In this document: positions 38,074 through 50,259 of the stretch, piece by piece
How positions within the stretch are numbered: position 1 is the stretch's first letter
Layout: each line of letters opens with the position of its first letter
From: Spodoptera frugiperda
Taxonomy: Eukaryota; Arthropoda; Insecta; Lepidoptera; Noctuidae
Direction of reading: 5' to 3'
Length of the DNA: 64,000 nucleotides
Assembly (NCBI RefSeq): GCF_023101765.2
Contig: NC_064215.1
Coordinates: 4,774,001 to 4,838,000 of the forward strand
Program-made: the position numbers and the translations under genes
Notes under the pieces: model-generated
Databases searched by the model: none
Told to the model about the DNA's origin: nothing
The model's input: the letters and a program-made list of their open reading frames with translations, nothing else

Positions 38074-39159
38074 CTGCAACAAAAATGGGAGACGTCAATA
38101 AAACGATCGAATTACTAATAGGACTTAACACAGCGAGGAAATATTTTAAATTGACTTTTCTAGAGACTTATAATTAAATAATATGATGTTATAGTATCAG
38201 TAGTAATAGTTTACATACACTGTAATATTGTATAATGTAACAGTGTATAAACATACGAGCTACAATTCAATAGATACGAGCATCGTTCGTCAAAACATCG
38301 TTACTGTGTGTAATAAGTACTTAAAGTAGGTAAGTTCCTAATTACCACTGGACAATAACCGATCTAAACCGTAGCAATAAGATGAATGAATTAATTGATG
38401 GTATCTAATATCATTTTGGCGGTTACATTCGTGTGGAGAAAGTGAAGGCGTGTGATGCGCCGGCGCAGTCGCGCTCCTCTCGCTACTCGCTACATTAACA
38501 TTAATCACGAGCACAGCTTTAATAACACCTTGAATTAATGTTTGTTTCTCATTTGCAAACTTCACGATCATACACAATAGAGGAGGAATTAAAATATTTT
38601 TCTTAATTTTTTAATGCGACAAATCTAGAAGTATATTTTTTAAGTAGCGATATATTTTAGATTATTTTTTATTTTCTTTTACTCGTTTACTATCACATTG
38701 TTTTTAATTTACATAAAATTATTTTAAATTATAAATACGACCCCAGTATATTCTTAATGCGGTACAATTTTTAATACAAAAATGCAAATATTTAGTACAA
38801 ACTGTTTCCAACTAAAAACAATAAAATACCTTTATGTGTTCCAGTTTATAATTTAAATGAAGTATGGTGACATTGATCTATTTATACCATACGCGAAATT
38901 ACACCTTACAGTTCCCGACTGAAACACTAGCATGCGAAAAACTTGTAACGTTTAGCTAATTACATTCCACAATAAAATAACTCCACTTGCGTGTTGTGTG
39001 AAAATATTTGCATGAAATATTACAGAGTAGAAGCACTATGTTTTTCCCCGGCCTATTTAGAAAAAAATATTTTATAAAATATAAATATCTATTTCGTAAA
39101 AAAATCTAGAATTTAAGCACAAATAATAAAATAAAAAATATAAATTACTTTAGTCAAAC

Positions 39160-39345
39160 GTGTTTCGCGCGACTTTCTACCGCGTGCGTATAATTCCGAG
39201 TCGACTCGCGGCGTGCGCGCGTGCGGCCATGTGGCGGAACACTGAAGCCGGTGACGGACGGAGACGACTGCCGACAACCCATCCCCTACCGAGACGAACC
39301 CTCCAATACAGCCACGGGTGGCTCAACGACCGCTGAACATCTCTG
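39160..39345 (-). promoter_or_regulatory. GC/CpG-rich block, candidate transcription start of the gene at 37.8-38.1 kb
   Basis: About 180 bp of strongly CpG-rich sequence in an otherwise AT-rich area, about 1.1 kb upstream of the 5'-UTR exon on the same strand. On the minus strand it contains TTCAGTGTT, matching the arthropod TCAGT initiator. No long reading frame. The next GC-rich stretch at 38.44-38.51 kb is an alternative start. Confidence 0.3.
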
Positions 39346-40959
39346 AAATTACTTTCAGTGATATTTTAGACTTTTGTGAAAGCTTAAATAATAAATGTTG
39401 TTGTATTTTTATCCTCTTTGGAACCTAATTCTTCTACAAAAAAAATCTTTAAATTTTTATGCTTTCAAAATAAATATGTATCTATGTGTAGTGGATATGT
39501 ATGCTTATTTATAACAATAATAAAAGATCGACTTTCAATTAAATGAAAACATGATCCAGTTCCCAAATAGAGCAACTAAAAAATTATGCCAACCACTACC
39601 ATTAACAGGCATAAACCAGCCGTCAAATGGACCATAGTATTAGCACTTTAAATACATAGCAAAGGTGTTTAATTTCAATAATTTCCACTAGATGTGTCAG
39701 TCATTTTGGTACAGAGGTAAAATTATCACATTTCCAATTGCGTGTCTCGGGGAGCGCGCCACACGCGATCGTAGCGCCAATTTATTATTAATAATAAAAC
39801 ACATACTATGGTCCCACATACAACTGCATTGTTCTCGTATAAAGATTTCTAATTCGATTTAATACTTTTCGGTCTAATTGCGTCTACGTCGTAAACATCG
39901 TAAGCATGTATTTGCAAGTTAACGGTAACGCCGATTATTGGCATAGCAATGGTTCTATTGTATCTATGTATGTAACTAGCGAAGCTCATCAAATAATACC
40001 TATGTACATAATTAGATATATTCTTGTATTATGTCGGTTTAGTTATTATTTGCTCGTTACTAGCTGCCTAGAGCTTCTCCTAAAACAAATTAGCTGGTTT
40101 TTGTACTGTTATGCAAAATTAAACTGCATTTTTTTTAGGTTCGAATAATCGACAACCTTGTTGAGTAAATGACATTATCATGGCTACATGTAAAAAATAA
40201 TTGTGTATGTAATTTTCGCACTTAGCATACGTTGTAGTCATATTATAAAAACTAGTTTCTTTGTGTCTACAACATGATTTAAAATACACTCGTAGGTACT
40301 AATAATATCTACGTTAAAAAACCTTACGAACAGAGTAATAGTTTCTAAAAACATACTTATTTATTTATTTATTTATTCATTTTCCATATAAATTACATTA
40401 CAATATACTAAGCCCCACAAAACCGTTTTAATAGTTTGACTGTGGGGTCGCTTACATCATAACATCACGCCGATCTCCTATGGGAGAAGGCAGATGACTA
40501 GACTATGATGGAACCCCAGCTACTTGTACTTATTATTCTATGCCCCAGCTACGAACCTAACAACCTTTTTCGCTTCATCAACAAAAATTGACAATCAATT
40601 GGCAAAAATCACCTAAGAAAACTAAGTTAAGAGAAAGTGTCTACAACACAGGCTGTTGGCTTCCGAACAAATATTGCCATAATGTGTCCGCACATAGTTA
40701 TAGTACTACTACAGTTACCTACCTACGTAGTACGTACCTATAGGTCTATAATGAACATAGGTAACCATCTCTCTATAAAGCTTGGAGCGATGACAGGAGC
40801 AGTAGCAAGATTTCACCTCACACTTTCCTCATAAGTGTCAAAGCTCAAAGAGATGTGAAAGATCACACTTTCATAAGATATGGATTGAACTAGTGTTGTA
40901 AAACACCAGTGTTATAGGTATTATTTTCATACCTGATCTGATTATTTATTTGCTAACAC
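39346..40959. other. Noncoding region with a TTTA microsatellite
   Basis: A (TTTA)n-like run (about 40361-40378) begins a stretch with an inverted pair (agccccaca / tgtgggg at 40410-40450) that may be an old LINE tail. Nothing coding seen. Confidence 0.4.
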
Positions 40960-41034
40960 GTTAACTGCCCCGTAGGTCACCGAGACCAACGTTAGTGGAG
41001 GGTTTGCCTTCAACAGTTTTCTGATGGCAGTTAA
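40960..41034 (-). mobile_element. 75-bp palindromic-ended MITE, copy 2
   Basis: Plus strand starts GTTAACTGCC and ends GGCAGTTAA. Read on the minus strand it matches 17112-17189 (aaaactgttgaaggc, ccctccactaacgttggtc), so these are two members of one family. Confidence 0.72.
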
Positions 41035-41138
41035 AGGCTTAATGAAAAAAACAAATGTAACCAAGAATTTTATTGTGAACCTGATTGAAAAAGAGTATTT
41101 ATTACTCGTTCTTTTCCATTGGAATTTACACTTTTTCG

Positions 41139-41462
41139 TTTTTTTTTTTTATGAAACAAGCCGGTAATCGAGCAGACGTATTACCTGATGGTTAGCAATC
41201 GCCGCCGCCCATGGACACTTAAAACACCAGAGGCGTTACAAGTGCGTTGCCGGCTTTTTGGGAGTTAGGAATTTAAGAGTTGTTGTTCGGGAATCGGGGA
41301 TGGGGAAGATTGGGAAGGGGGAATTGGGCCTCCGGTAACCTCACTCACACAACGAAACACAACGCAAGCATTGTTTCACGTCGGTTTTCTGTGAAGCCGT
41401 GGTATCACTCCGGTCGAGCCGGCCCATTCGTGCCGAAGCATGGCTCTCCCACACTTAGCTTT
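41139..41462 (-). mobile_element. 5'-truncated LINE 3' end with poly(A) tail (minus strand)
   Basis: Plus-strand T-run at 41139-41150 is the tail. On the minus strand the element reads gtgtgggagagccatgcttc, ccacggcttcacagaaaacc, tgtgtgagtgaggttaccgg, gccggcaacgcacttgtaac, and ends cggcttgtttcat-A(n). A second copy is at 32.86-33.08 kb and a fragment at 2.46 kb. Truncated 5' ends with a shared 3' end are typical of LINEs; the clade is not assigned. Confidence 0.75.
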
Positions 41463-41958
41463 AGCTTTAGACATTCGTTTTTTGCGTTAGCAAATTAATT
41501 CCCTCAACATGTACCTAGGTACCTACCTACATCATCGTATACACTGCACACTAGTTCAGAGAAATAAAGGTACAGGGTAGGATAATTAACTACAATTCCA
41601 TAAAGAATCGTGTTAAACTACTAAAAGTAAATAAGAAACCTAATGAGGAAACACCATAAAAGTAAATAAACAGCAAGTTCATCTACACGGAAACTGTTAA
41701 ACTATGTAGATTCAACGGTAATTCTAAGTAATTAGGTACTTTTTATAGTTAGAAGAAAGCTTGCTGATTCTAATATACATGGATTTTACATTAAGGCACC
41801 GGCTTCTCTAAGCAGCACCAGAGCTCCAGAATCTTCACCGTGAATACCTAATTAGAAATATCCAAATAACTATTTTGTAGGTAGTTGAGCTATTAGATAC
41901 CCAGGTACTAGTTAATCTTTACGTAAGTACGCAAGGAAGGAACTCCCACTATGACAAA

Positions 41959-42077
41959 CCGTCCGGAGCTGCGAACTGCCTAGCGGAGGATTACCGGGGC
42001 TCCGGCTCGAAGAGCAGGAGCAGGAACGGAGTGGCTTTTAGTCAGTAAGAGTGATGATTTTCCCCTCTCAAAAAGCA
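41959..42077 (+). mobile_element. Third copy of the 160-bp retroposon, plus strand
   Basis: Runs ccgtccggagctgcgaactg to cccctctcaaaaagca. Flanks ACTATGACAAA (41948-41958) and ACTATAACAAA (42078-42088) are a target duplication with one mismatch, suggesting an older insertion. The central agtcattggatgatattc part is shortened. Confidence 0.8.
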
Positions 42078-42088
42078 ACTATAACAAA

Positions 42089-43296
42089 TGATTCCTTCTC
42101 AATAATGTTTATATGCAACACATTATTTTACGCCATCATTAACATAAACTGTTTTAAACACATGTCTGCCGATCGGTTTCGATCAGTGACTAATCTGTCT
42201 ATCTAAACAAGCCCACTACGCAGAGATATCTCCACGAACACAAGTGTGTAGGCAAACACAGGTGCATCCTAAGTTCCCTCTCTTTCTAGACCCCGGACTT
42301 ATAATAAAAATCCATTTGGACTTGAGCCCGACTAGACCAGACTCCCAACTTGCAATACGTTGTACAGCAGCCGGTCACTACTCTAAACGTGCACCGTTTG
42401 TCCGCCAGTAAGCTACACATTACAACAGAATCCAGTAGAAAGGCGAGAACTGTATCCTTTCCATCTACGACAACTAATTGCCTACTACGTAACGGCGGTA
42501 AGTAAGTCTTTACACAGTACTAATTATTATTACAAATAAGGGGTAGGCTGGGTAGATCGGAGACACGTCTTCGCAATCCGCGTCGCATCCTACTTCCCAC
42601 ACATGACACGTTTAATGTCTTCTAAACAACTCATTAAAGCTCATTATATTGCGAGACTCGTGGAACAATGAATGCGATGTGTGACGCTACTCTCTTTCAA
42701 ATGAATAAGCGACGGTTATAATCTTATGCAAAAGTTAACAGGGTTGCCAGTTGGTTTAATAGGAAATCTTTATTTTTTATATTTTACTGTCAAACATTTT
42801 CCTCTTTTCTATTGGATTACCATTATACATAATGCTCATACATACATGCAACTGTATGTTCTTTTATTGCTTAGTTATAAGATTGTCCCCTACCCAGGGA
42901 TATCAAAATAAAACAATGCAAATCAGTATGGTGATTTTAATTACATATTTAAGGCAGGTACATAACTACAGAAAAACCAATTAGTACCAGAACGGAAAGT
43001 TTTTAACGACTATTTTAATATTTATAATTGTTCTTAATTTTCAGTTAATTTTACACCAATTCCTACTTCACAATTTTCCTATTTGAGTATAAATTTTAAT
43101 AAAATCCTAATTATTTATGTATTGTTACAGTAATTCATACTAATATAGCTGCATTAAAAAATGTGAAATTAATAGTATAGAATAGAACTATAGAAGAACC
43201 TGTTCCCTGACTTTGTACTTAAAAAAACCTTATCGAAATTAAAAGCATTGCAGTAAAAGAAAAATAAATAGAAATAAAGCAACAATCGAATAAAGA
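42089..43296. other. Noncoding intergenic region, nothing recognised
   Basis: AT-rich sequence between a retroposon and the 3' flank of the F-box gene. No exon signals found. Confidence 0.4.
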
Positions 43297-43404
43297 TATA
43301 TAAACTACGCGTTTTTAGATTTGCAGTTTTTATTGTTTATATAACTGCTTGCACTTATCAATAAATAATATTATGACAAAATATCTATAAACGCGTAGTT
43401 ATAC
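43297..43404. mobile_element. Small inverted-repeat element (possible MITE) near the F-box gene 3' side
   Basis: aactacgcgttt at about 43303 and aaacgcgtagtt at about 43389 are exact inverted 12-mers, extended imperfectly by TA-rich bases, enclosing about 75 bp of AT-rich sequence. Confidence 0.5.
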
Positions 43405-43690
43405 ATGTACGACTAGGGCTAGCGACAATAAATAGCCTTACGTATCTAACACAGAAAGTACTTAAAAAGTAAACAATCACTTGGTAACAGCACTGAGGCC
43501 AAATAAAAAAAAACACTTAAAAACTGTAGGCTCAATATACACAAAATTGTAGCATCTCAATGCACAACATACTCGAAGGAAGCATATGTTTACTTATATT
43601 TAAAGACTACATAAGTTATACTTAGTAATATCCCCTTTGAGGAAGGGTTCAAAAAGTGCATTATAAAAAAATTACATTATACAGCTTATT

Positions 43691-43761
43691 TATTCGTTTC
43701 TCATTATGATATATATCATAATATATCATAATATGATATATATCATAATGAGAAACGAATA
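43691..43761. repeat. 71-bp near-perfect palindrome in the 3' flank of the F-box gene
   Basis: Arms 43691-43722 and 43730-43761 are reverse complements at 31 of 32 positions around a 7-nt centre; the arm core is TTCGTTTCTCATTATGATAT. The first possible AATAAA of the F-box transcript (43694-43689 on the minus strand) overlaps the arm end, so an mRNA would carry a long hairpin directly next to its poly(A) signal. It could also be a small fold-back element; no target duplication is evident. Confidence 0.75.
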
Positions 43762-44361
43762 TACGAACATATATATCATAATCATAAGTTATCACCTACT
43801 TTATGTGTACCATAATAGAAAAAATAAAAGGAAGCCTCGATTGTTGAGAGCATAATTAGGCATAAACATTTCGAGACTATTGGTTCTATTCAAAATAGTG
43901 TAAAATTATTAGTGTGGTTTTCACTATAGATACTTTACAGTATAAAAATTATGAATTTCAAACAATATTGATTAATATATTACAAAATATATTATCCTTT
44001 CCATCACTTTGTCTCTTGCTGCTGAGTTCTTTCATCTGATTAGACAGATAACACGTGATAAAATGTCTTCCAATACAGTCTGACAACTACCTGATTACAT
44101 AGACATTTCTACACAGACGATAAATGCGACAGGTTCTTTAGTATGGTCTTAAACTACACTACATCTTATTTCATAAATTCTTTTACACTTTGGTAGAGAA
44201 TACATCATAGGCTTACCAATAGTATAAGCTCTTAAAACATCCATATGAAAAAGTATAAAACACACTGATATTTTGTATAAAGCTACACCTAATTATGACA
44301 AATCCATAAAGTATGTGATGTAATGATTAATCTTGAAAATCAGAGCAATTAGAATTTGATC

Positions 44362-46211
44362 TTAGGTAGACTGAGCAGGTGTTACTATGTTACCCCAACC
44401 AATGTAAACAAAAATTGTAGAATAAGAATACATAATACCAAATGCAGGACCGGGATCAGCTCGGTGACGTTTAACACTAGTGAAGCCCTCGGGTTTTAAG
44501 CGCTCTGGGTGATTGATACCTAATTCTCCATTTCCATAGCAACCAGCCAGACGTGTATTTGGGAATGCTGCCCGGAAGAATTCTTGCTCATAATCATGCT
44601 TATTGTCACGACCCACACATGACATCTTGACAACCACACTGTGTTCAAAATGAGGTATTTTCTTCGCAAACTAAAATAAGTAAAAAAAATAATAAAAATT
44701 AGACACTTAGAATCGGTGTGGTCTGGTTTTACAAATTGATTAAAATTTAAATTAATTAATTATTCAATGCTTACCTCATTAATAGCACTCTGTATCTTAG
44801 CTTTGGACCAGTCAGAAGATTCTAATATTAGCGAGAACATGTCAAAATGACAGCCATTTTCTGGTGGAGCATCAATAAAGCTTTTGGGCACTGAGAATAA
44901 TCCAATAGATACAATGTTCTCGGTGACTAGATCTTTACCGGTATTAACTCCTTCTATCATTATGTTCATATCATCCTTGTCAGACACTGTGTCTTCCACT
45001 ATGCACCCTCCTAAGGCATATGGTACATTGGGCTGGCTGGATAGAAAAATAAAATATTAGTTACATGTTTTATAATAAGAAAAATTACCATTATTTAAGA
45101 AGATAAATACTTACACTTCTTTCAAATAATTTAAAAACACTATATCATCCACTGAATGCAGGATAAAACTTCCATTGACAAAAACCAGTGCACCCTTAAT
45201 ATAGTCTGTCTCTGCCAGTTTGTCTACGGTCTTCATAAAGACCGTCTTGATATCACGGATGCACTTTATGTTTATGATTTGGAAGTTCACATTTGGTATA
45301 AGTGGTACATACATTCCTACAATGAAGCCACTGACCCTACATAACTTTCTCCCAACTGTCAAGTGATTGGTTTTTGAAGGTTTCAGAGGTTTATATGATA
45401 TGTCACAGACTTTCACTGCCAGCATGCATTTCTTCGGAGCTGCCACTACATTGTCCACCAAATCTATTACTGAAATAAAAATGACATGAAATCTTTATTA
45501 ATCTTTTGTTGGTTGGTTATGTTTATATTGTTGTTAAATCTAATTTGAATCTTATAAGACTATTAAACATGATTGAAATGTCTAATAAGAAACGTTAATA
45601 TAATGTAAATGAGATTTTTGAAGTGAGATGAAATATTTGACTAAATATTGTTTTAATAGAATACACTACCAACAAATAGTGAATTTGACACAAATAAAAT
45701 ACTCACGGTGATGACTCTTTTCACAAGGTGGATCACAGGGGCAAGTGAGTAGTGTCTCACATTTGTAGGTAACTCCAAAACCTCCCATATTGCCAAATAC
45801 TAACACCATCAGGGGTTCAGTGTAGAAGACATCAGACTGTACCAACTGCAGTCCATTCTTAATGTGACACAGTCTCAAGCTTATAGCAAAGTCAGCAGGA
45901 CCAATCTGTTCCTTTTGCAAAGTGTTCACAGCTGACCTCCACATTGAGCAAACATTCTTACACATTATCTTGTCCTGCCATGGCAAGAAACTAAGGATTT
46001 TCTTAACAATTACATAGTTGGCAGCTACTTTTTCCAACAAACTTTGGTCTTGAATTATCTGTTGAAAGTTTCTTTGCAACTCTGTTTTTCTGAAGAAAGC
46101 AGCCAAGTGAGCTGGTATGTCTAACTTCTCGCATCTCTTCTCAGTCTCATCAATTGGATCATACACATCAGAAACATTAAAAGAACTTGGAATCACTGGT
46201 TCTTCAGCCAT
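44362..46211 (-). CDS. FBXO22: F-box protein with FIST-C-like domain, FBXO22-like, four exons
   Basis: Exons on the minus strand are 46211-45707, 45469-45115, 45036-44775 and 44670-44362; donors are gtgagt, gtaagt and gtaagc, acceptors end cag, cag and tag, and phases agree (C|TA, GT|C, phase 0), giving 476 residues. An F-box lies at about residues 62-100 (VIVKKILSFLPWQDKIMCKN, then VCSMWRSAV), the part that would bind Skp1 in an SCF ubiquitin ligase. The rest resembles the FIST-C region of FBXO22: YALGGCIVED in exon 3 and, in exon 4, CVGRD followed by AAFPNTRLAGCYGNGELG and SYSTIFVYIG, matching the human C-terminal pattern FFPSVPLFGFFGNGEIG...SYTTIMALIHLG. The protein is about 70 residues longer than human FBXO22, mostly at the N-terminus. 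Likely role: substrate receptor for ubiquitination; substrates unknown. Confidence 0.88.
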
Positions 46212-46232
46212 TTTAGGGTTTATTCAGGTATC
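46212..46232 (-). other. 21-bp intercistronic gap between cornichon and F-box genes
   Basis: Only 21 bases separate the cornichon TAA (46235-46233) from the F-box ATG (46211-46209). They hold an AATAAA hexamer (46224-46219) 7 bases before the ATG. If this is the cornichon poly(A) signal, cleavage would fall inside the F-box coding exon; otherwise the two reading frames share a messenger. The F-box ATG context (CTAAAATGG) is good for initiation. Confidence 0.6.
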
Positions 46233-46706
46233 TTATATTTCAGTTACAATTTGATCGTCTGCCGACCTCTGGAGGGGATCGCCTTTGAGCAACGCTAATA
46301 TAAAGCAATACAGATAAATGAAAAATGATATTAAATAAAAACCAACATTAATCATTACATCCTTCAAGTGCTTCCTGAGCTGTCCTCGATTCAGGATCTC
46401 TGCAGGATCGTATGCACCTAAATTCCCCCGTGGAACGGTAAAATATTCGAACGTTAGCCAAATAAACAAAGGCAAGTTCAAAACGAATAAGATCAACTGA
46501 CCATGTAATAATAATAAGACCGTTATGAAACTGTGCGCAATGTACTTTGGCAGCATCCAATAGTTAAGCTTTTCACAGCATTCTTGAGCATTCAAGTAAT
46601 CACATTCCAGGTCCGATAGCGTAATTATGTAGTAAACTAGAAGAAATAATATACCACCGCTGTCGATCAGTGTCAATGAAAACAGAAGAGTTTCAGCTAA
46701 TATCAT
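46233..46706 (-). CDS. cnir: Cornichon family protein, CNIH4-like ER cargo receptor
   Basis: A single-exon gene of 157 residues. Cornichon proteins are ER membrane receptors that load transmembrane cargo (for example GPCRs or TGF-alpha-like ligands) into COPII vesicles. Three hydrophobic segments (about residues 7-29, 54-86, 122-146) fit the family. Signature stretches seen: YIITLSDLECDYLNAQECCE, KLNYW, NLPLFIW, a YDPAEILNRGQLRKHLKDVM motif, and FFIYLYCFILALL. LSDLECDY and EI.NRGQL..H.K match the CNIH4 branch (Drosophila cornichon-related) more than CNIH1-3. It is slightly longer than the human protein because of a polar C-terminal tail (RSADDQIVTEI). The ATG follows AT-rich sequence, and the TAA is 21 bp from the next gene's ATG. 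A cluster of TGTCAA motifs lies 170-230 bp upstream. Confidence 0.93.
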   Translation of the reverse strand: MILAETLLFSLTLIDSGGILFLLVYYIITLSDLECDYLNAQECCEKLNYWMLPKYIAHSFITVLLLLHGQLILFVLNLPLFIWLTFEYFTVPRGNLGAYDPAEILNRGQLRKHLKDVMINVGFYLISFFIYLYCFILALLKGDPLQRSADDQIVTEI

Positions 46707-46874
46707 AACTATAAATATTTTACCACGTCACTTCGATGCGTTAAGCAAACTAGTGGATATCGTCAATAAGTGAAATATTCACCTAATAATATCAGCAAAT
46801 CTACTTTATTTTCAATCCTTTCCAAATCAAAAATTTAAAGCCATGACGCCATTGGCCTTTGGTTTTGAGATGAA

Positions 46875-46935
46875 CTGTCAATGTCAAACTTACATCTGTC
46901 AATTATGTTATGTGTCAAAAATATCATATGTCAAT
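46875..46935. promoter_or_regulatory. Cluster of five TGTCAA motifs upstream of cornichon
   Basis: Five TGTCAA hexamers in 60 bp, all in the same orientation on the plus strand (TTGACA on the gene's strand), just upstream of the cornichon start at 46706. Placement suggests a promoter element; function is inferred from clustering only. Confidence 0.35.
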
Positions 46936-47299
46936 ATTATGATGTTGGCAGTAGAAAAAATAGGAATATAGGGCCGTATTACCTTTTTTAAATTCTTGTG
47001 TGATCAAGCAAAAATATCTTGGTTATTGTGCACACAACCAAGATCAATCAGTAATTTCGGCATTTTAATCTTGGATTATAATCAGCTATTTAAATATGTG
47101 GTACATGTTTAATTTGTAAAATCAGTCATATATACTATACAGATTGTACTCCACGTCAAAGTAAAATTCCAGTTCGTTTCTGTGAACTCCATTAGTTAGG
47201 CAGTTCACAAAATAATGGACATCAAATCAAGAAACCTGTGACTGTTATTCTGTAGAGTGATAATTTAAATAATATGTTTAACTGTATAAAATAAAACAT

Positions 47300-50259
47300 T
47301 ATTATGTCAAAAACTTTTTATTCAACATTCTCTCCTTATACTAATAAAGGCTTAGTAAATATTTACAAGGCTTCATTACAGGGCAAGGTAAAAAAACTAT
47401 CCAGTTACACTACAAATCCGACTCCAGTGGTTATCACATCTTAACATTTATTGAATACTTGGCTCTACTACAAACCAATGGCTTTAAGCCGGGTATTGCT
47501 TCAAAAGTTCACAATTATGACCAGCAGTTCTTCAGTAAAAATGTATTCAACCTTAATATTTAGTAAGTTTATAGAAGCTGATTCATTATATGTGTAATAA
47601 GTAAACATCAGAGAGCAAATTAAGGTAGAAGAATACAATATTATGTGTAAAAATATAGTATAACGTCGGGTTGGATATAACTTAGATTACAAACAAATAT
47701 TAAAACTCTCCTAAAATAATTACAACAATAATAACAAGTATGCAGATAATATGCTATTTATCAAACATTAATCTCACTTAGTATCTCGTTAAATACATTT
47801 AAACTAAACTCTTGCACAAGAGTAAATACAAAGCTAATTAACACACTAGGCCTGTTAATAATATTTGGGAGGTGATATGAACATTCTCCCTTTATGATTC
47901 GAATATATTTGACTAACATGGGTACAATTTTGATAATGAGCAAATAGATTTTATATATTTAAATCTAGTGTAAAGATTCCGTATAATTCACTTAGATAAT
48001 GGAATATTACTTAAATAATAAAGCAAATTACAATTTGCGAGCCCTGTTTTAATTTTGAACGCAGCCTCTCGCTGGCTCCGTATTTTCGAAAACTTTTCAA
48101 GTCCGAAACTGGTGACATTGATTTATAAATTGTTAATCATATTTACTTTAACATTAGAGCCACACATACAATCCAATATACAAATTATACAACGTTAAAT
48201 CTTCTTCTATATAAATTCAATGTTAAATTTTAATAGCACCAATCCGTGTGCAAATGTACTTTATATATTACAATGAGTGATTTATTAATTAAAGTACAAA
48301 TGCACACCCATCTCACCGTGTCTGCAACCCATACATCAGATGTTAAACATTCAATAAATATTTCGACGCCTCCTTGCTTAAAACTGTGTCATAGAATAAT
48401 AAATAATGTAGCCTGATATTTGAACATTTGCACACGCAGGGCAGTTATCCATATTCGTTGTAGTAACAAGTATTCAAAAACTAAATAAATTGTAAATGCA
48501 AAAAATGGCAATATACTTTCGATTCTCAATTTCTGCTTTATCTAATCCTTCTCTGATGAAGCAAAGGTAAACGCTAAACAACACGTGATATTATACAAAA
48601 TACATTAGTAAAAAAAACACTCACACATAGTAATGAATACAACAGAAACAAAAACTGTAAGTACACTTGAATGACTTCAAAAATAAATAAATTATAAATA
48701 TGCACTCAGACAAGTATGCAAGCAATCCGTTATTGTTTTGTATATTACTTATAAGATTTAAGTTGCAAGGAACTAAGGGCAATAAATAACAAGCTAATAG
48801 TTAAATACGTAACTAAATCCAGACTACGCAAAAGATGCCACTCTATGAAATGGCTTCCTAAAGAAGTATGCACTTCAAATTTCTTTAGCTATCTCGTTAT
48901 TTGGGCAGTTTGAAGCCTCTAAACAAATTGGTCCAGTCGTTTGAGGATCTCTTAGATAATAACTAATTACCACCACATCCAGGTAACGATCGCGTAATCG
49001 AGTACAAACGACAACTTATTGATAACGGCGCACCTATCCTACATTTTAGACATTATAATGGAATGATACATTTTTTAAGAATGTTGTTGTTACAATAATT
49101 AAAATAATCATCTAGGTAAACTCAAACAATTACGATACTTTTGCACGACGCTAGTCAAGTCCGCAACGTGTGTTTGTGTGAACATAAGTGTAGTGTACAA
49201 TTAACAAGTGATCCCGAAGTGCTTGCATAGTTGTTCGACTGCGAGGAGCTGGCTCCCTAAGTTATCTAAATGAATTCATATCTAACATTGTTCCCAAGCT
49301 GGTCCCACCCATGACGATGGCTTGTGAATGTGCATCTTGTTCTCAATATTTTCCTAAATTTTTAATTTCCACTAAACATAAACATCAATTATAATTTTGT
49401 CAAATTTGATAAAATAAATAATCGCAACGCGAGAGACAAGTGATCTTGTGCCACATTTTGCACTTCAACAAGACTGGAATGTCACTTATTGATTCGGGAA
49501 ATTGCTATCCATGCGCTAGGGACAGCCTCAAGCGGATTTTAATAATTGACACAACATCAATCTTAAGCTTTTATATCGTATAATTATAATTAACACAATG
49601 TGTACGTGACCAGGTGACTCATTGATTGATTGTGCCTAAACAAAAACAACTTTCCTTATTATAATTTTTCCCTAAGTTTTAGTCATCGGGCGGAATGCAG
49701 AAATCCACAACTATGTTGAGTATTATTATTCTCAATATATACATAAGTAGATAATAATAATTATGCCTATAAATAGTAAATAAAACGGACTTAATATATT
49801 ATGTGAGCCAAGTATGTCTGCGCACGCGACGGCGACGCGCGATCACTCACTAGTGAAGTAAATGAAACATTCAACTATTATCAACTAGCGACACAAACGT
49901 TACGTACAGCATTAAGTACATAAACTAAAGTAAATCATACAGTTCTATATAAATGTAAACACTTTGTGTTTCACAACATCAATCTCTTAAGTCTAGTCTT
50001 CGATAAAAGTCATCATCATTATGGAAGAACGAGTCACGAGAGCAGACTAGCGCTTCGACCGTCGCCACTCCGTAGCGACCGATCGCAGGTAAGGAAAACA
50101 TTACGTTCACATCGCACCAGCACAACGTCCTTCAGTAGACGAGGGTCACTCTAATGTCCGTCATTCGCGAGGAGGGAAGCCACGGCGACAGGAGGCGGCG
50201 AGAGATCACAGGGTAAGCATCGTTAGAGAGCGACGGGCCGAGTGCAGGCGAGGCGCCGG
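47300..50259 (-). other. Mrtf: Probable Mrtf 3' untranslated region
   Basis: About 3 kb of AT-rich, non-repetitive sequence follows the Mrtf stop with no convincing coding frame on either strand. The first well-formed polyadenylation arrangement I see is AATAAA on the minus strand at 47322-47317, followed after about 20 nt by a U-rich stretch (TGTTTTATTTTATA), about 600 bp before the cornichon gene. Shorter 3' ends are possible. The first bases after the stop (50.0-50.25 kb) are GC-rich like the exon. Confidence 0.45.
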
